A stretch of 64,000 bases of DNA. Origin: Ascaris suum (Eukaryota; Nematoda; Chromadorea; Rhabditida; Ascarididae). Position numbers and translations under genes: made by a program. Positions 40,401 through 48,734 of this stretch are shown here, one piece after another. The stretch's first letter is position 1. Each line of letters opens with the position of its first letter. Where the stretch lies: positions 12,204,345-12,268,344 of the forward strand of contig CM024188.1 in assembly GCA_013433145.1 (NCBI GenBank), read 5' to 3'. The notes below the pieces were generated by a model. The model worked only from the letters and a program-made list of their open reading frames with translations, did no database searches and was not told the DNA's origin.

Positions 40401-42654
40401 TTACAGTGGATGTTCGCACACGGTGAAAATGAAGATAAAACAATGTACCTTTGTAACTCACTTTGCCCTATTTCATTTTAGAATCTATTTGGAAGCACAT
40501 GTGGAGGCTAAGTGGACACAAAAAGCAGGAAGTTTTCTAGCCCCGATACGGACGGAAATTTCTGAAGCTTCAGTAGATTTTTATTTAAGTCCACGCAAAA
40601 CATGCTCAAATGCTGTTCGACAGTTAAACTTGTCAAAATTAGCCAAGGAAATGTGTCAAGGATATAAATAAACGAGGCAAAAAAACCACGTCTATAACTA
40701 AAAATTAACTTTGTTGGTACAACAACCTTTATGATTCAAACCGGAATCTTGTACGTATTGAGATTTTGAAGCTCGGGAAAATTAACGAAACCCTATCAGA
40801 AAGGCGAAATTTCCTTCATTCTTTCTAAGCTCCTAAGATTTTCTCACTATTATGCCCCCCCCCCTCCCCATGGGTCATCAAGGTTAATCATTCCCTCTCT
40901 TTTGGAAATTCGCTGCTGCTTGCGGCCCGTATGTCGGAATGTCCAGTTCATTGCACATTCATATCTATCGTAATGAAACGTCATCTCAGTACTTAGTTTA
41001 GAAGCATCCTCACTGTTCTCGATGTCAGGCAAGCTGCCTCCTCAATCGCTGTTCTGTCGAAAACCATCTCGCCCCTCTCATTCAAATAAACTGCCTGCTT
41101 TTATTCCAACACGTCTGCCGCTTCCTGCTCTACATTTTCTGCTGCTCCCCTCCCTTCTTTACCGTCGTCCATGATATTCCACTGTTCGACAATGACTTCT
41201 ACCTGGCAAGAAACTTGATCTGTAATTTATGTTCTTCATTCAGTTCTCATATTGCAGACGCTGTCATGGTCACGCTTTTTAACTCTGCCATATTAACAAA
41301 CTTGACAGTCTGGATTGCATGCTGATTTCAATATCAGGGCTCTCACTGAACGCTTGGGAAATGCGCCGCATAGCACGTATTTTTATGATCAGGTGAGATG
41401 GTTGTCAAATGTTTGGACTCATACCGCATCATTTTTTCGTAGAAAACACATAACTTCGTGATTCTCCCATAGCTTAGGCTAATGGTTTAGGCTTAGGCTT
41501 ATATAGGAGAAACGGCGAAGTTCATGCGAGCAAAATCAATTATTCAAAGTAATTTGACTATTGCATGCCATCTCATAAACGAGAAGCAATAATAAACTTT
41601 AAAAAAAGCCTACTTGAAAGAAGCTTCGACATATCCTTGATATTTTTCGAGTTCTTCGCTTGCTTTATGATGTCTTTCAGCTCTTCGAATTTCCTGTCTT
41701 TGTGTGCCTTCACAACACGCTTCTGCCCCTCTTCCTCACTATCCGATGGGTACATAAACACAACTCTGTAACGCGACATAATAACAACGGCCCTTTTCAT
41801 AATTTCGCTTACATGACTCATATGAGCATCAGCGAGTGAATCGAAACGTCGACAATAAGCAAAATTAACATTTGCTGAAATCATGACCGTGTTTACATCT
41901 CCCGAGCTGCTAGGGCAAAAATTCGATATCGCTAGGAGGACGGCGGAGGAAGGAAGTCTTCACAGGACTTTTAAAAACGGTCGCCAGCCTGCAAACAATA
42001 AACGACCCTTAAAACTGACACAGGTACAATTTCAGCTCGAAAAGATGTCAACATTTAAGGATACAGCAAAAACGCTTCTGACTTAGCCCTATCCATAACA
42101 TTTCGTTACCGCAACTTAGGACTAGATAAAACATATTAGCGAGCTCTACCGCTAATCGACAACGGTATTCTCCGACTCTTTTAAAGCATTTAAAATTTCC
42201 TCATGCAGAGATTCCCACGGTTCATAAAGGTCGCTACATTCCTGCTCTGGTTTATGCACAATGGGCGAAACAATAAGCGGCGAGAGATTCTATGGGAGAC
42301 GAAGAAAGGTGCTTCGAGAAACAAAATCTACCCATACGACCCATACGCTCCGCTGCGCCCTCTTCGACCAACCCAATCTCCTCGCTCCCTCCCATTTTCG
42401 CATACTCACAAGAACGAAATCAAGGAGCTGAAAGAGATCGCAAAACCCGTCTTCTCCCAGGGTTACGCGATCGAATCAAGAGGCTAGCATTCTCGACAAT
42501 GTGAAACCAGTATGACTGACAGCATTCTCTAAAAAGTGGGGAAAACGAGATAAACTAACTGAGGGCGCTTGGCTGGTACGACCTGCTCCTCATCACTGCT
42601 TTCGCTTCCGGACGAATCCGAACTGGAAACGGCTCCCTTGAAGAACTTCGACAT
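25433..42654 (-). CDS. eif3c: Eukaryotic translation initiation factor 3 subunit C (eIF3c), complete, 18 coding exons
   Basis: eIF3c is a core PCI-domain subunit of the cytoplasmic eIF3 complex, which binds the 40S ribosome, eIF1 and eIF5 and organises start-codon selection. The exons, read high to low, join in phase to 882 residues (human protein: 913). In order the protein has: an acidic Ser/Asp/Glu start ([15 protein letters not shown]), the [14 protein letters not shown] block, [14 protein letters not shown] (residues ~110-125), an acidic linker (~155-240), a charged Lys/Glu helix, [10 protein letters not shown], the central helical domain with [17 protein letters not shown] (~545-560), [17 protein letters not shown], and a C-terminal PCI domain (~630-830) with [14 protein letters not shown] and [14 protein letters not shown]. 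The C-terminal tail is short and Arg/Gly/Gln-rich. Identity is certain. The last exon (8 codons) and the exon 5/6 junction are the least secure parts. Introns range from about 0.1 to 3.2 kb and hold mostly unique sequence, apart from the relics listed separately. Confidence 0.95.
25532..25645 (-). CDS. eif3c: eIF3c coding exon 17 (C-terminal tail)
   Basis: Thirty-eight codons in phase 0/0, with acceptor TTTGGTTCCAG and donor TATCAG/GTAATC. It encodes [20 protein letters not shown] and [18 protein letters not shown], a basic Gly/Arg/Gln tail of the kind that ends eIF3c proteins. It continues exactly in frame after the NNEQ of exon 16. Confidence 0.85.
26496..26643 (-). CDS. eif3c: eIF3c coding exon 16 (PCI winged-helix end)
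   Basis: Acceptor GCATATTTCTAG, donor GAGCAG/GTTTGA. It encodes [36 protein letters not shown] and [12 protein letters not shown], matching human [20 protein letters not shown] and EKLGSLVENNER. Confidence 0.95.
27766..27779 (+). repeat. Poly-C run (14 bases)
   Basis: Fourteen C residues in the intron between eIF3c exons 15 and 16. A second run of 10 C lies at 40855-40864 in the intron between exons 2 and 3. Confidence 0.95.
28688..28863 (-). CDS. eif3c: eIF3c coding exon 15 (PCI domain)
   Basis: Acceptor CGTTTTCATAG, donor ATCAG/GTTTAT. It encodes [40 protein letters not shown] and [16 protein letters not shown], the core of the PCI domain. The last 2 bases pair with the first base of exon 16 to make Ser. 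Confidence 0.95.
29004..29074. repeat. Tandem repeat, period 25, three copies
   Basis: Three copies of AAAAGAAAGGACTCAATTAA followed by AC and 3 variable bases, differing at 1-2 positions. It lies in the intron between eIF3c exons 14 and 15. Confidence 0.85.
29169..29300 (-). CDS. eif3c: eIF3c coding exon 14
   Basis: Forty-four codons in phase 0/0, with acceptor TGATGTTTTAG and donor GCCAAG/GTGATT. It encodes [29 protein letters not shown] and NDKMNAK, matching human [20 protein letters not shown] and DWKTCHSFI. Confidence 0.95.
29639..29812 (-). CDS. eif3c: eIF3c coding exon 13
   Basis: Fifty-eight codons in phase 0/0, with acceptor GATGTTGAAG and donor AAACAG/GTATTT. It encodes [20 protein letters not shown] and [20 protein letters not shown], the start of the C-terminal PCI region. 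Alternative upstream acceptors put TGA in frame, so this start is preferred although its pyrimidine tract is weak. Confidence 0.92.
30273..30437 (-). CDS. eif3c: eIF3c coding exon 12
   Basis: Fifty-five codons in phase 0/0, with acceptor GTGTTATTTCAG and donor GAACAG/GTTTAT. It encodes [20 protein letters not shown] and [17 protein letters not shown], nearly identical in layout to human [20 protein letters not shown] and RAKELLGQGL. Confidence 0.95.
30570..30797 (-). CDS. eif3c: eIF3c coding exon 11
   Basis: Seventy-six codons in phase 0/0, with acceptor GACAAGTTGCAG and donor ACACAG/GTGAGC. It encodes [20 protein letters not shown], then [20 protein letters not shown] and MLMSHLQ, one of the best conserved parts of eIF3c. 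Confidence 0.95.
31073..31211 (-). CDS. eif3c: eIF3c coding exon 10
   Basis: Acceptor TATATTTAAAG, donor TATAAG/GTTAGC. It encodes [20 protein letters not shown] and a stretch ending [14 protein letters not shown], matching human [20 protein letters not shown] and CRIYLLRILHTYYK. Confidence 0.93.
32128..32343 (-). CDS. eif3c: eIF3c coding exon 9
   Basis: Acceptor CTGTGTTCAG, donor GATAA/GTACGT, 216 bases in phase 2/2. It encodes [20 protein letters not shown], then [20 protein letters not shown] and [16 protein letters not shown]. These match human [20 protein letters not shown] and TKIMQNTDPHSQEYVE. Confidence 0.93.
32559..32668 (-). CDS. eif3c: eIF3c coding exon 8
   Basis: Acceptor TGTGTTTCCAG, donor TGCAA/GTAAGC. 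It encodes [20 protein letters not shown], the counterpart of human LGEGVIVKIKFNIIASLYDY, and then a Cys-rich [10 protein letters not shown] stretch that is more divergent than the neighbouring exons. Confidence 0.92.
33803..33910 (-). CDS. eif3c: eIF3c coding exon 7
   Basis: Thirty-six codons in phase 0/0, with acceptor TTTTTTTCCAG and donor GACGAG/GTGAGG. It encodes [16 protein letters not shown] and [10 protein letters not shown], matching human VVIKKLNEILQARGKK and LLQLLVQIAAE. Confidence 0.93.
34681..34873 (-). CDS. eif3c: eIF3c coding exon 6
   Basis: Acceptor TGCATTCTTCAG, donor CACGAG/GTTTGA. It encodes a highly charged Lys/Glu/Arg helix ([20 protein letters not shown]), then [12 protein letters not shown] and TEITHE, matching human GEWERVRGGV...KGTEITHAV. 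One base completes the codon split with exon 5. Confidence 0.93.
35602..35608 (-). other. Possible 7-base microexon of eIF3c between exons 5 and 6
   Basis: The minus strand reads TTCTAATTTAG/CTGGAAG/GTAAGCC: a good acceptor, 7 bases, then a strong donor. If exon 5 instead ended at a GC donor (GAGG/GCAAGC), this microexon would restore phase with exon 6. It would remove the conserved RRFFLK block, so it is the less likely model. It is listed because the splice signals are strong. Confidence 0.2.
35655..35824 (-). CDS. eif3c: eIF3c coding exon 5, with a non-canonical 3' boundary
   Basis: Acceptor CTCCATTTTAG at 35825. It encodes [16 protein letters not shown], then an acidic Ser/Asp run, then [10 protein letters not shown], the counterpart of human ALASRFLKK. 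The reading frame runs into TAA right after FFLK, and no GT lies at a position that keeps phase with exon 6. The phase-correct end is CTCAA/ATAACT, an AT where GT is expected. See findings for alternatives. The coding content is secure but the low-coordinate boundary is inferred. Confidence 0.8.
36086..36308 (-). other. Unexplained 74-codon open frame inside eIF3c intron 4
   Basis: The minus strand reads [40 protein letters not shown] and [20 protein letters not shown], ending at TAA. It is in the eIF3c sense direction but is not eIF3c. It looks like a conserved-protein fragment that I cannot name. The plus strand is also open here, so coding strand and status are uncertain. Confidence 0.2.
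37366..38184 (+). pseudogene. Frame-broken protein relic, antisense inside eIF3c intron 4
   Basis: The plus strand carries successive protein-like blocks in changing frames. [15 protein letters not shown] and [20 protein letters not shown] come first, from 37366. Then [20 protein letters not shown] after a one-base shift, with an in-frame TGA just before. Then [20 protein letters not shown], then [20 protein letters not shown], and near 38060-38180 [20 protein letters not shown]. Blocks of such composition in one order and strand over 800 bases are best read as a decayed copy of a Lys/Glu-rich protein, perhaps a retrocopy. The family is not recognised. A real spliced nested gene is the alternative, since a possible donor follows RPDATIR at 37929. 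Confidence 0.4.
39001..39090 (-). CDS. eif3c: eIF3c coding exon 4
   Basis: Thirty codons in phase 0/0, with acceptor TTGCTTCAAG and donor GAGCCG/GTCAGT. It encodes [20 protein letters not shown] followed by an acidic GEADDDEP run, the start of the acidic linker found in the eIF3c family. Confidence 0.9.
39329..39540 (-). CDS. eif3c: eIF3c coding exon 3
   Basis: Acceptor TTTTCATTGCAG, donor AACAAG/GTGGCT. It contains [20 protein letters not shown] and [13 protein letters not shown], both diagnostic of the eIF3c N-terminal domain. The 212 bases fit phase 1 to phase 0. Confidence 0.95.
41614..41765 (-). CDS. eif3c: eIF3c coding exon 2
   Basis: Acceptor GCGTTACAG, donor TTTCAA/GTAGGC, phase 2 to phase 1. 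It encodes [12 protein letters not shown] followed by [18 protein letters not shown], which is the counterpart of human RVVRSAKDKRFEELTNLI. It also holds the region that leads into the first helical repeat. Confidence 0.93.
42560..42654 (-). CDS. eif3c: eIF3c coding exon 1 (start codon)
   Basis: The ATG is at 42654-42652, and 31 codons plus 2 bases follow. It encodes [15 protein letters not shown] and then an [10 protein letters not shown] acidic run, matching the conserved eIF3c start (human MSRFFTTGSDSESE). The donor is CA/GTTAGT. This ATG is chosen because it begins the conserved MSKFF block and sits 16 bases after a strong 3' splice site. Confidence 0.93.
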
Positions 42655-42670
42655 CGCCTGCTAGACGTTT

Positions 42671-42684
42671 CTGAAAAGACAGCA
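42671..42684 (-). promoter_or_regulatory. 3' splice site just upstream of the eIF3c start codon (trans-splice or 5'-UTR intron acceptor)
   Basis: The minus strand reads TGCTGTCTTTTCAG and then 16 bases before the ATG. This is an excellent nematode 3' splice site at the distance typical of spliced-leader addition. A cis-spliced 5'-UTR intron would look the same. The sequence shows the site; the leader addition is inferred. Confidence 0.6.
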
Positions 42685-45600
42685 AACAAATGAAAGTGTT
42701 AAATGCAAATGCTGAAATAAAACGACGCAAGATGTGTAGATATCACTTTTAAAATAGCAGCCAATTTCCTTCACAGACACATTCAGTTACAAACTACCCG
42801 GCATAACAAGTGCCATAAAGCATCTTGGAACCTTTGATTTACATTCTACTTGCATTTTATTTTAATGAATTGAAATATCTTCAACAACAAATAAGATGAA
42901 TAAGCTTTGGCTTCATCCCGCTTTCACAGCTGTTGCATTTGCGTAGGCAGCTTCATTTTTCGATACGTTCCTGACTAGTACTTCGCAGTTTTCTTCGTTT
43001 CTGACAATAAAAATTTTACAAACAAACAGACCGGGAATGCAATAACAGCAATATGTTACTGCTTGCAGTGTTACCTACAAGATTAATATTTGCGACTTAT
43101 TTTATTGGAAATGCGCATTCTCGATCCCACATAACGATTACTTTCTATGAATATGCTTTGGCATTTCTTCCGCTTTGATTGCTATTGTATCAGTACGATA
43201 AATAATTCTTCATTGTTTTGATTCGTGCGTTGCAATTTTCGTTGTTCTTTTATGAATGAAAACTTCGCACACAAACGAACATTTTCATACTCTTTAGTAT
43301 CACTTATAGCCATCACCCTATTAATACCTTTTGGTGCACCTCTTTACTTATCGCGCTTTCCTCTAGTGCCATTGTCAAAGTGCTCCCACGCTGTATGCGG
43401 GTCATTCGCAGCCTCAGCGGCCCGCTATGTGATGTGATGAATGATATCACTCGCTCAGAGGAAGCCTTTCATGCCTGCGAAGGCTACACGAATGAGGATT
43501 TGCGTTCTGAAAATCTCCCGCGGAGGATGGGACATCCCCATCCCTGCGGGGGGACAGGAGACCCTTGCGGGGTACGGGACGTTGGCAAACGCTTGCTTTT
43601 ATTAGGAGACCGTCTTTACATAGTGCATGGCTAGTGAGCTGCACGGCGTTTTCATAGAACTGGGGTGAACCAGCAATTCATAAATTTTATGTTTCCTGTG
43701 TGTCACTGTGTTTGAATACAGCTTGTGTGGTAGAGTAGGTGCAGCTGAAGTCTAAAACGCGCATTTACGCCGGACACAGTGGCATGCTTGGTAGGCGCAT
43801 AAGTGAAAAGCCAAAACATTTTTGTGGGTTGTAACTTTTGCTGCAAACGAACACCTGAGGTATTTCTATATATGGGATACTGTCAAACACATCTATTCAG
43901 AAAACCCTCTCTGGACACTCGGGATTTTGATCGAGACGTTGAAGGTCCATCGTTTTAGTGGCCCAGCACACAGCCTTGCGTTATTCATCTGAACACAAGG
44001 AATTTAAACCATCAGGCCTTGCAAACAATCGAGCAACGTTGTTTGCAAGATTTTTCAAATATTTTGCGCACTGCAAAGCACGACACGAGTTGATTTTTGC
44101 TCCAATGTTTTAAATGAGTCTATAGATATGGAGACTGGAAAAATGCTCATTTCTAAGGAATTGAAGAAATTTAATCTGGGAGAAACCTCAGGGTCAAAAT
44201 TCTCGGTTCAGCGAATGTGTATTAAGGAAAGCCCGTGCAACAAAACACATGAAGTTTGGGGCTAACTTGGCAGCATCGAGGGGATGAAAGTCCCAAACTT
44301 TCGGACATTCCTGTGTCTAAAACTCTTTTCAAAGCTGACATGTCGGCCAAGATGTTAGTACAAGTGGTGAACTATGGTGAATAATACTCAAAAAATTTCA
44401 CAACCTCAAATTCAGGGGTTCGTGAGTTAGCAGAAAGGCATGCAGACACCACCACAATTAGCTTTGTAGAGTAAGTTGGCATAAGCGCGCAATGAGCTAA
44501 AAGTTTGTCAGTGATCACGTATGGAATCAAACCCATCTTGGCCCATTCGACCGCACCATTTCGAAATATTAAAAGCGCTCAGATCACTGCGGAGAAGCAT
44601 AAAACAGTGGAAACACGAAGTTCTGAAGCACAAATACCACACCTCATTCATCAGGCACATAAGAGATTACAGCGTCGGTGATTCCCCAAAACGAAAGTAT
44701 AACTGAAGATAAGTGCAGACAGGTGATGGGCGGGAGGCGGGGGATGGGGGGCTCATGTTGCTTGTAAATTCTGAAACTTCACTACAAACGAAGAAAACCT
44801 CTGAGGGAGCGCGCGTCTGAAGAAGTCTTCATCTTCCTGCCCCTACTATGTTCATATATTTCAAATTGGTTGGCAATTTCCCCGACTGAATATGCAAAAC
44901 AGATAACGAAGGTTCACTGTCTGGCAATTTGAGTTGGGGTCTTATATTCGATGAGAGGCTTGAACTTGAAGAGGCGGGCAAGTATTCAAAGTTTGCGTAC
45001 AGATATTCGATGGATTTAATAAAGAGGGAGTAAATAAGACGTCGGAAATTGCCTGGGTAGGCAAAGAAGTGAGTTAATAAAAAAGACTACAGTGTAAACG
45101 CAAACAAATGGAATCTCCTCTCCCTACTTCGAAGTTCGTGCTGATCTAAGAAACGACGACTGCAGACAACTCTGAGAAAGATAGGCTCCGCCACGCATTT
45201 CGAACAGCGAACCGATCGCGCTCGCGCTCACTCAAACGTACGAAGCACTACAGTGCGCTCCACGCTGCTTGGAGGTTCACAAATGCGCTCTGTTGAAGCC
45301 CCATATTTATCAGACTCAGGACACGAACAGAAGAGATTTTGCAGGGTGCAACCAAATTTCTCTGCTGTCAAACAGTTGTGATCTGCAGCAAGTCACATCT
45401 GCCCGGCCAGCACGTAAGCTCAACTCATGATGTTCAAATGTGCTAATGTTAGGGAATGGTTGTTGCCGCGATCGGTGAGACGCTGCTTCACTTGATCTAT
45501 CAGATAGAAGATAATAGCGCTTGCATTGATCTTCAAGGTCTACCACACGTTGAAATCCAGCTGACTGAGATCTTAGAAGTGCAATGTCTTTTGTTCCGGA

Positions 45601-46371
45601 TCTCCTATGCTATGCGGCAACAGAAATCGAATCCGCTGTAGGATTTATAAATGCGCTGCAGTCTTTTGCTCTGAGGCATAACACTCTCATTGACAGATGC
45701 ACTTGTCCTTCTTTGTATTGTGGGACACCTGTTGATGGAGCCACCGTATTCTTTTGAAGTATTGTAGCACTCACGGCACCACAGCGTTTTCATGGAGGCG
45801 CCCTCGGTACTGCACATGCAATGGCGCAAACTCTTTTCGTGGTTTCAAGTAAGTCCCAGCAGACACGTCACAGCTATGCTAACATGACGAAGGCCAAAGA
45901 GGACCTATCTTTGTTCCAAAAAATGACCAAAATGGATGGATGCTTTCCTGTGCGTCGTCGATGCAGCTGGGAACTCTATAACCGTCACTCGTTGCGCGCC
46001 TGAACACGTGCTGACTCACTGAACGAATGAAAACCAATAACCACATCGCTACAGTAGGTTAAATTCAACATACGGCCGCTGCCCGGAATGTACGTTTCTT
46101 ACGTTACTACAAGTCATGATTCTTATAATTATACTTTGCTTTATTTATTTTCGACATAATACTCCGCCCGAAAGAGCACTGCACTGTGACGTCGAGATTC
46201 GAATCAAGTCAAGATGCATATACCTACCTTTAAACAACATGCAATACTGACAGATTTGCAGCAATGGGCTCTGTGTTGCGATGTATTTGAAAAGTGGATA
46301 ACAGGATCGCACCCGAAGGAACGTCTACGGACACCTGCTCCAAGAAGAAAGGTGGCGTACTCCTAAAGGGA
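42685..46371. other. Intergenic region upstream of eIF3c
   Basis: It should hold the eIF3c promoter, but no core element is recognisable. A plus-strand piece at about 45770-45847 (HSRHHSVFMEAPSVLHMQW before GTAAGT) and open frames near 44.2 and 45.4 kb look partly coding, without identity. The G+C-rich island at 43.5 kb is listed separately. Confidence 0.4.
43519..43585 (+). repeat. Short G+C-rich island with repeated TGCGGGG/GGGAC units
   Basis: The sequence alternates GGGACATCCCCATCCC, TGCGGGGGGACAGG, and TTGCGGGGTACGGGAC, strikingly G+C-rich compared with everything around it. It lies about 0.9 kb upstream of the eIF3c start. Confidence 0.6.
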
Positions 46372-46588
46372 ATATGACCAGCGGGATCGTGACACCGCAA
46401 AAACTTATTTCCAAATTTGCGGAAATGTGTCGCATTTTAAAGTGGTCCATCTGCTTTCTTCGTTTCATGCACATCCGTGATGAGTGCGCAAAGAGTGAAA
46501 TGATGAAGGACAGTGTCACTGTCCAACAGGTTTACGTGCCAACGCCACACAGCTTCTTTAAGTACACCGAGTGGCCGCTTTTAAATGT
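46372..46588 (+). CDS. Possible plus-strand exon, intergenic
   Basis: The open frame starts near ATGACCAGCGG and reads VTPQKLISKFAEMCRILKWS, then VQQVYVPTPHSFFKYTEWPL, up to a perfect donor (TTAAAT/GTAAGT). Its 5' boundary is not defined. It could belong with the plus-strand block at 47942, but the phases do not join directly. Confidence 0.17.
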
Positions 46589-47941
46589 AAGTTGCGATAT
46601 TATGGTGCATGCATCGTGCATATTCTCGGGTAGTAATATATGCCCATTCCACGATGTCATGCAAAAAACTATACGCAAAAACTAACGCGACCGTTAGCCA
46701 CACCGTCTGCGTGGCTTCCCACGCCTCCCATTCATCGTTTTTTTTTACTTTTCTGGATTATCGCCTCAGGCTTCGTCTCTGCTTATACGTCGCATATAGA
46801 AAGAATGGAGATATGGCTAGAACGTTCACTATAAGTACGAAAGCGCATATGAACCCGTACTCAAATATAAGGACGTTGGCTAGTCTTATTGACAACCAAT
46901 TCATTAAAAGGCGCGTCGTGATCATTTTCTACAGTTACTTCGTCCGCCTCGAAACGTGTAGTTTTTATGTTGTCTTCAATTTTCGCTCTCAGTTTTTTAC
47001 TTGCAAAGCTTTATTTAAGGCGCCACATGAATGGGTCACACCCAACAGCGCCATCTCGGCACTACTTACTCATCGTTGCACCTGAGACAACGGCATCCTG
47101 ACGAACATATCACCTAGGATTCCGTTATGTTGCATTTCTAGCTGCTAATAAACATCACAGCAAAGCAGTGAACACTCATGTCGCATATAAACAAAACCAG
47201 CGAGGATCACCGGGCCAAAACAATGAGGGTACAGAAGCTTTTCAATAAAGTGAATTTTCTGAATGCATACACACAATAATACACAAGTCAAAAATGAGCA
47301 ACCAGACGAGGAGCGTAATGATAACTTCTCCCAGCAGCTTCTCTTTCGCGTCTTCTATCCAATACCTTTTTACCCCTCTTCATCAATGAGAGAAAAAGTA
47401 GCGATATTTAGCTGCTTTTATTTAAAACAGCTAGTTGTCAGCTACATTAAGACAGAAGCAGCGCGTTGTTATGAATTTCATTCTCATCCCTGACGTATGA
47501 CCAGAGAAGCGTTGATTCGATCTTCTGACTTCATACTTCTGTATTATTTAGAATATCCACCCAACTTAGCCAAAAACCTTTTAACGGAAGCCATAACGGG
47601 ATTCGCATACCAAAAAATGCCAATTCCTCACCACAAAAAAAGCAATCAGAAAGCACAACAGCAAAAACAAGGTGAAAGCAAAGCAACTATCGAATAATAA
47701 ATGACGTTCGTTGCGCCACACTCGTGCTATATGAAACAGCTCAGTTAACAACAAGGGCACTTTCACTTTACACCATCAATCCTGACACAGCGCAGTGGTA
47801 CTTCACAACACATGAAAACAGACTTGATCACCTTCACCACAATACCCACCCATAAATTGCCATCCAATTTCACCTCCCAACAGAAAGTGGGCTAACGAAA
47901 CGTGTTTATCAAGTGCATTTTTCATTTTTTAAAGTCAGTAG

Positions 47942-48169
47942 ACTTAAAACAAAATAGGCAGAGATTTATCCGACGGCGAGTGGGGGAGATGGGAGGGAAA
48001 GAGGCCTTTTCGAAGCTCCCCGGTATGATGTATCTTGCAACCAAGTATTCTGAGCATGTGTCCGCAAAAACTCTGATAACAGAATGCAAAATTTTTGAGC
48101 TTGTTATACTTAAAGAAATAATGAGAATACAGATCATTCCACATCGGCACCTTCCCAAACCTTCCTGTA
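47942..48169 (+). CDS. Possible plus-strand exon between eIF3c and Lon
   Basis: Acceptor TTTTTTAAAGTCAG and a perfect donor CCTTCCT/GTAAGT bound an open frame reading RQRFIRRRVGEMGGKEAFSK, LPGMMYLATKYSEHVSAKTL and ITECKIFELVILKEIMRI. It points toward the 3' end of Lon and stops 400 bases short of it. Any following exon would have to overlap Lon antisense, and I found none. No family is recognised. Confidence 0.22.
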
Positions 48170-48572
48170 AGTACTGTGCAATTTCTTCTAAAATCTATGT
48201 CTTCACAATGCTTCGACTTCATGTCATCACACCCCCAAGTTCAGCCCCTAGGTCAACTGAATAGCAGAACAAAACCAAAAATTATCTGTCGCAAGAAACA
48301 GCCACCGCCAAACTGAAATCCCTTCCCAACGGAAATCGTGTCTCAGAGATGGCAAAAGACACAGACTGCACAGATGAGTCTCATATAAATAAAATAAAGC
48401 CAAGATAAGCCAAATGGCCAAAAACTTCAAACTTTTCTATGTTCCCACGTCTTCGTCACACATCAAATGGAACTTTTTACTTTCACAATCACAGTCCCTT
48501 GTGGCAATGACATAAAAAATGAAATCGATAACAACGACGTAAAAGAAAATCAGGTGCCACAGAATCATATCC

Positions 48573-48734
48573 CTAGTTGCTTTGGTTCACATCCGGAAAA
48601 ACGATGTCGAACACCTCATCGTAGTGCGAGACGAAATGTGCCTCCACATGTTCACGAATAAAATCGGGCAAGTCGGCGAAATCCTTTCTGTTTTCTTCGG
48701 GTAGAATCACACAGTTAACTCCCGCTCTTTTCGC
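48573..48734 (-). CDS. lonp1: Lon terminal exon (stop codon)
   Basis: Acceptor CGAGGCGCTGTTTCAG (pyrimidine-poor apart from its end). It encodes [20 protein letters not shown] and [20 protein letters not shown], ending NQSN and TAG at 48575-48573. It matches human AKRAGVTCIVLPAENKKDF. The family-typical C-terminal end is intact. Confidence 0.96.
   Translation of the reverse strand, partial: AKRAGVNCVILPEENRKDFADLPDFIREHVEAHFVSHYDEVFDIVFPDVNQSN

Noticed and set aside
45316..45829. Minus-strand Cys-containing frames suggesting a transposase zinc finger
   Set aside because: The Cys spacing fits no transposase family I know, and the opposite strand is equally open.
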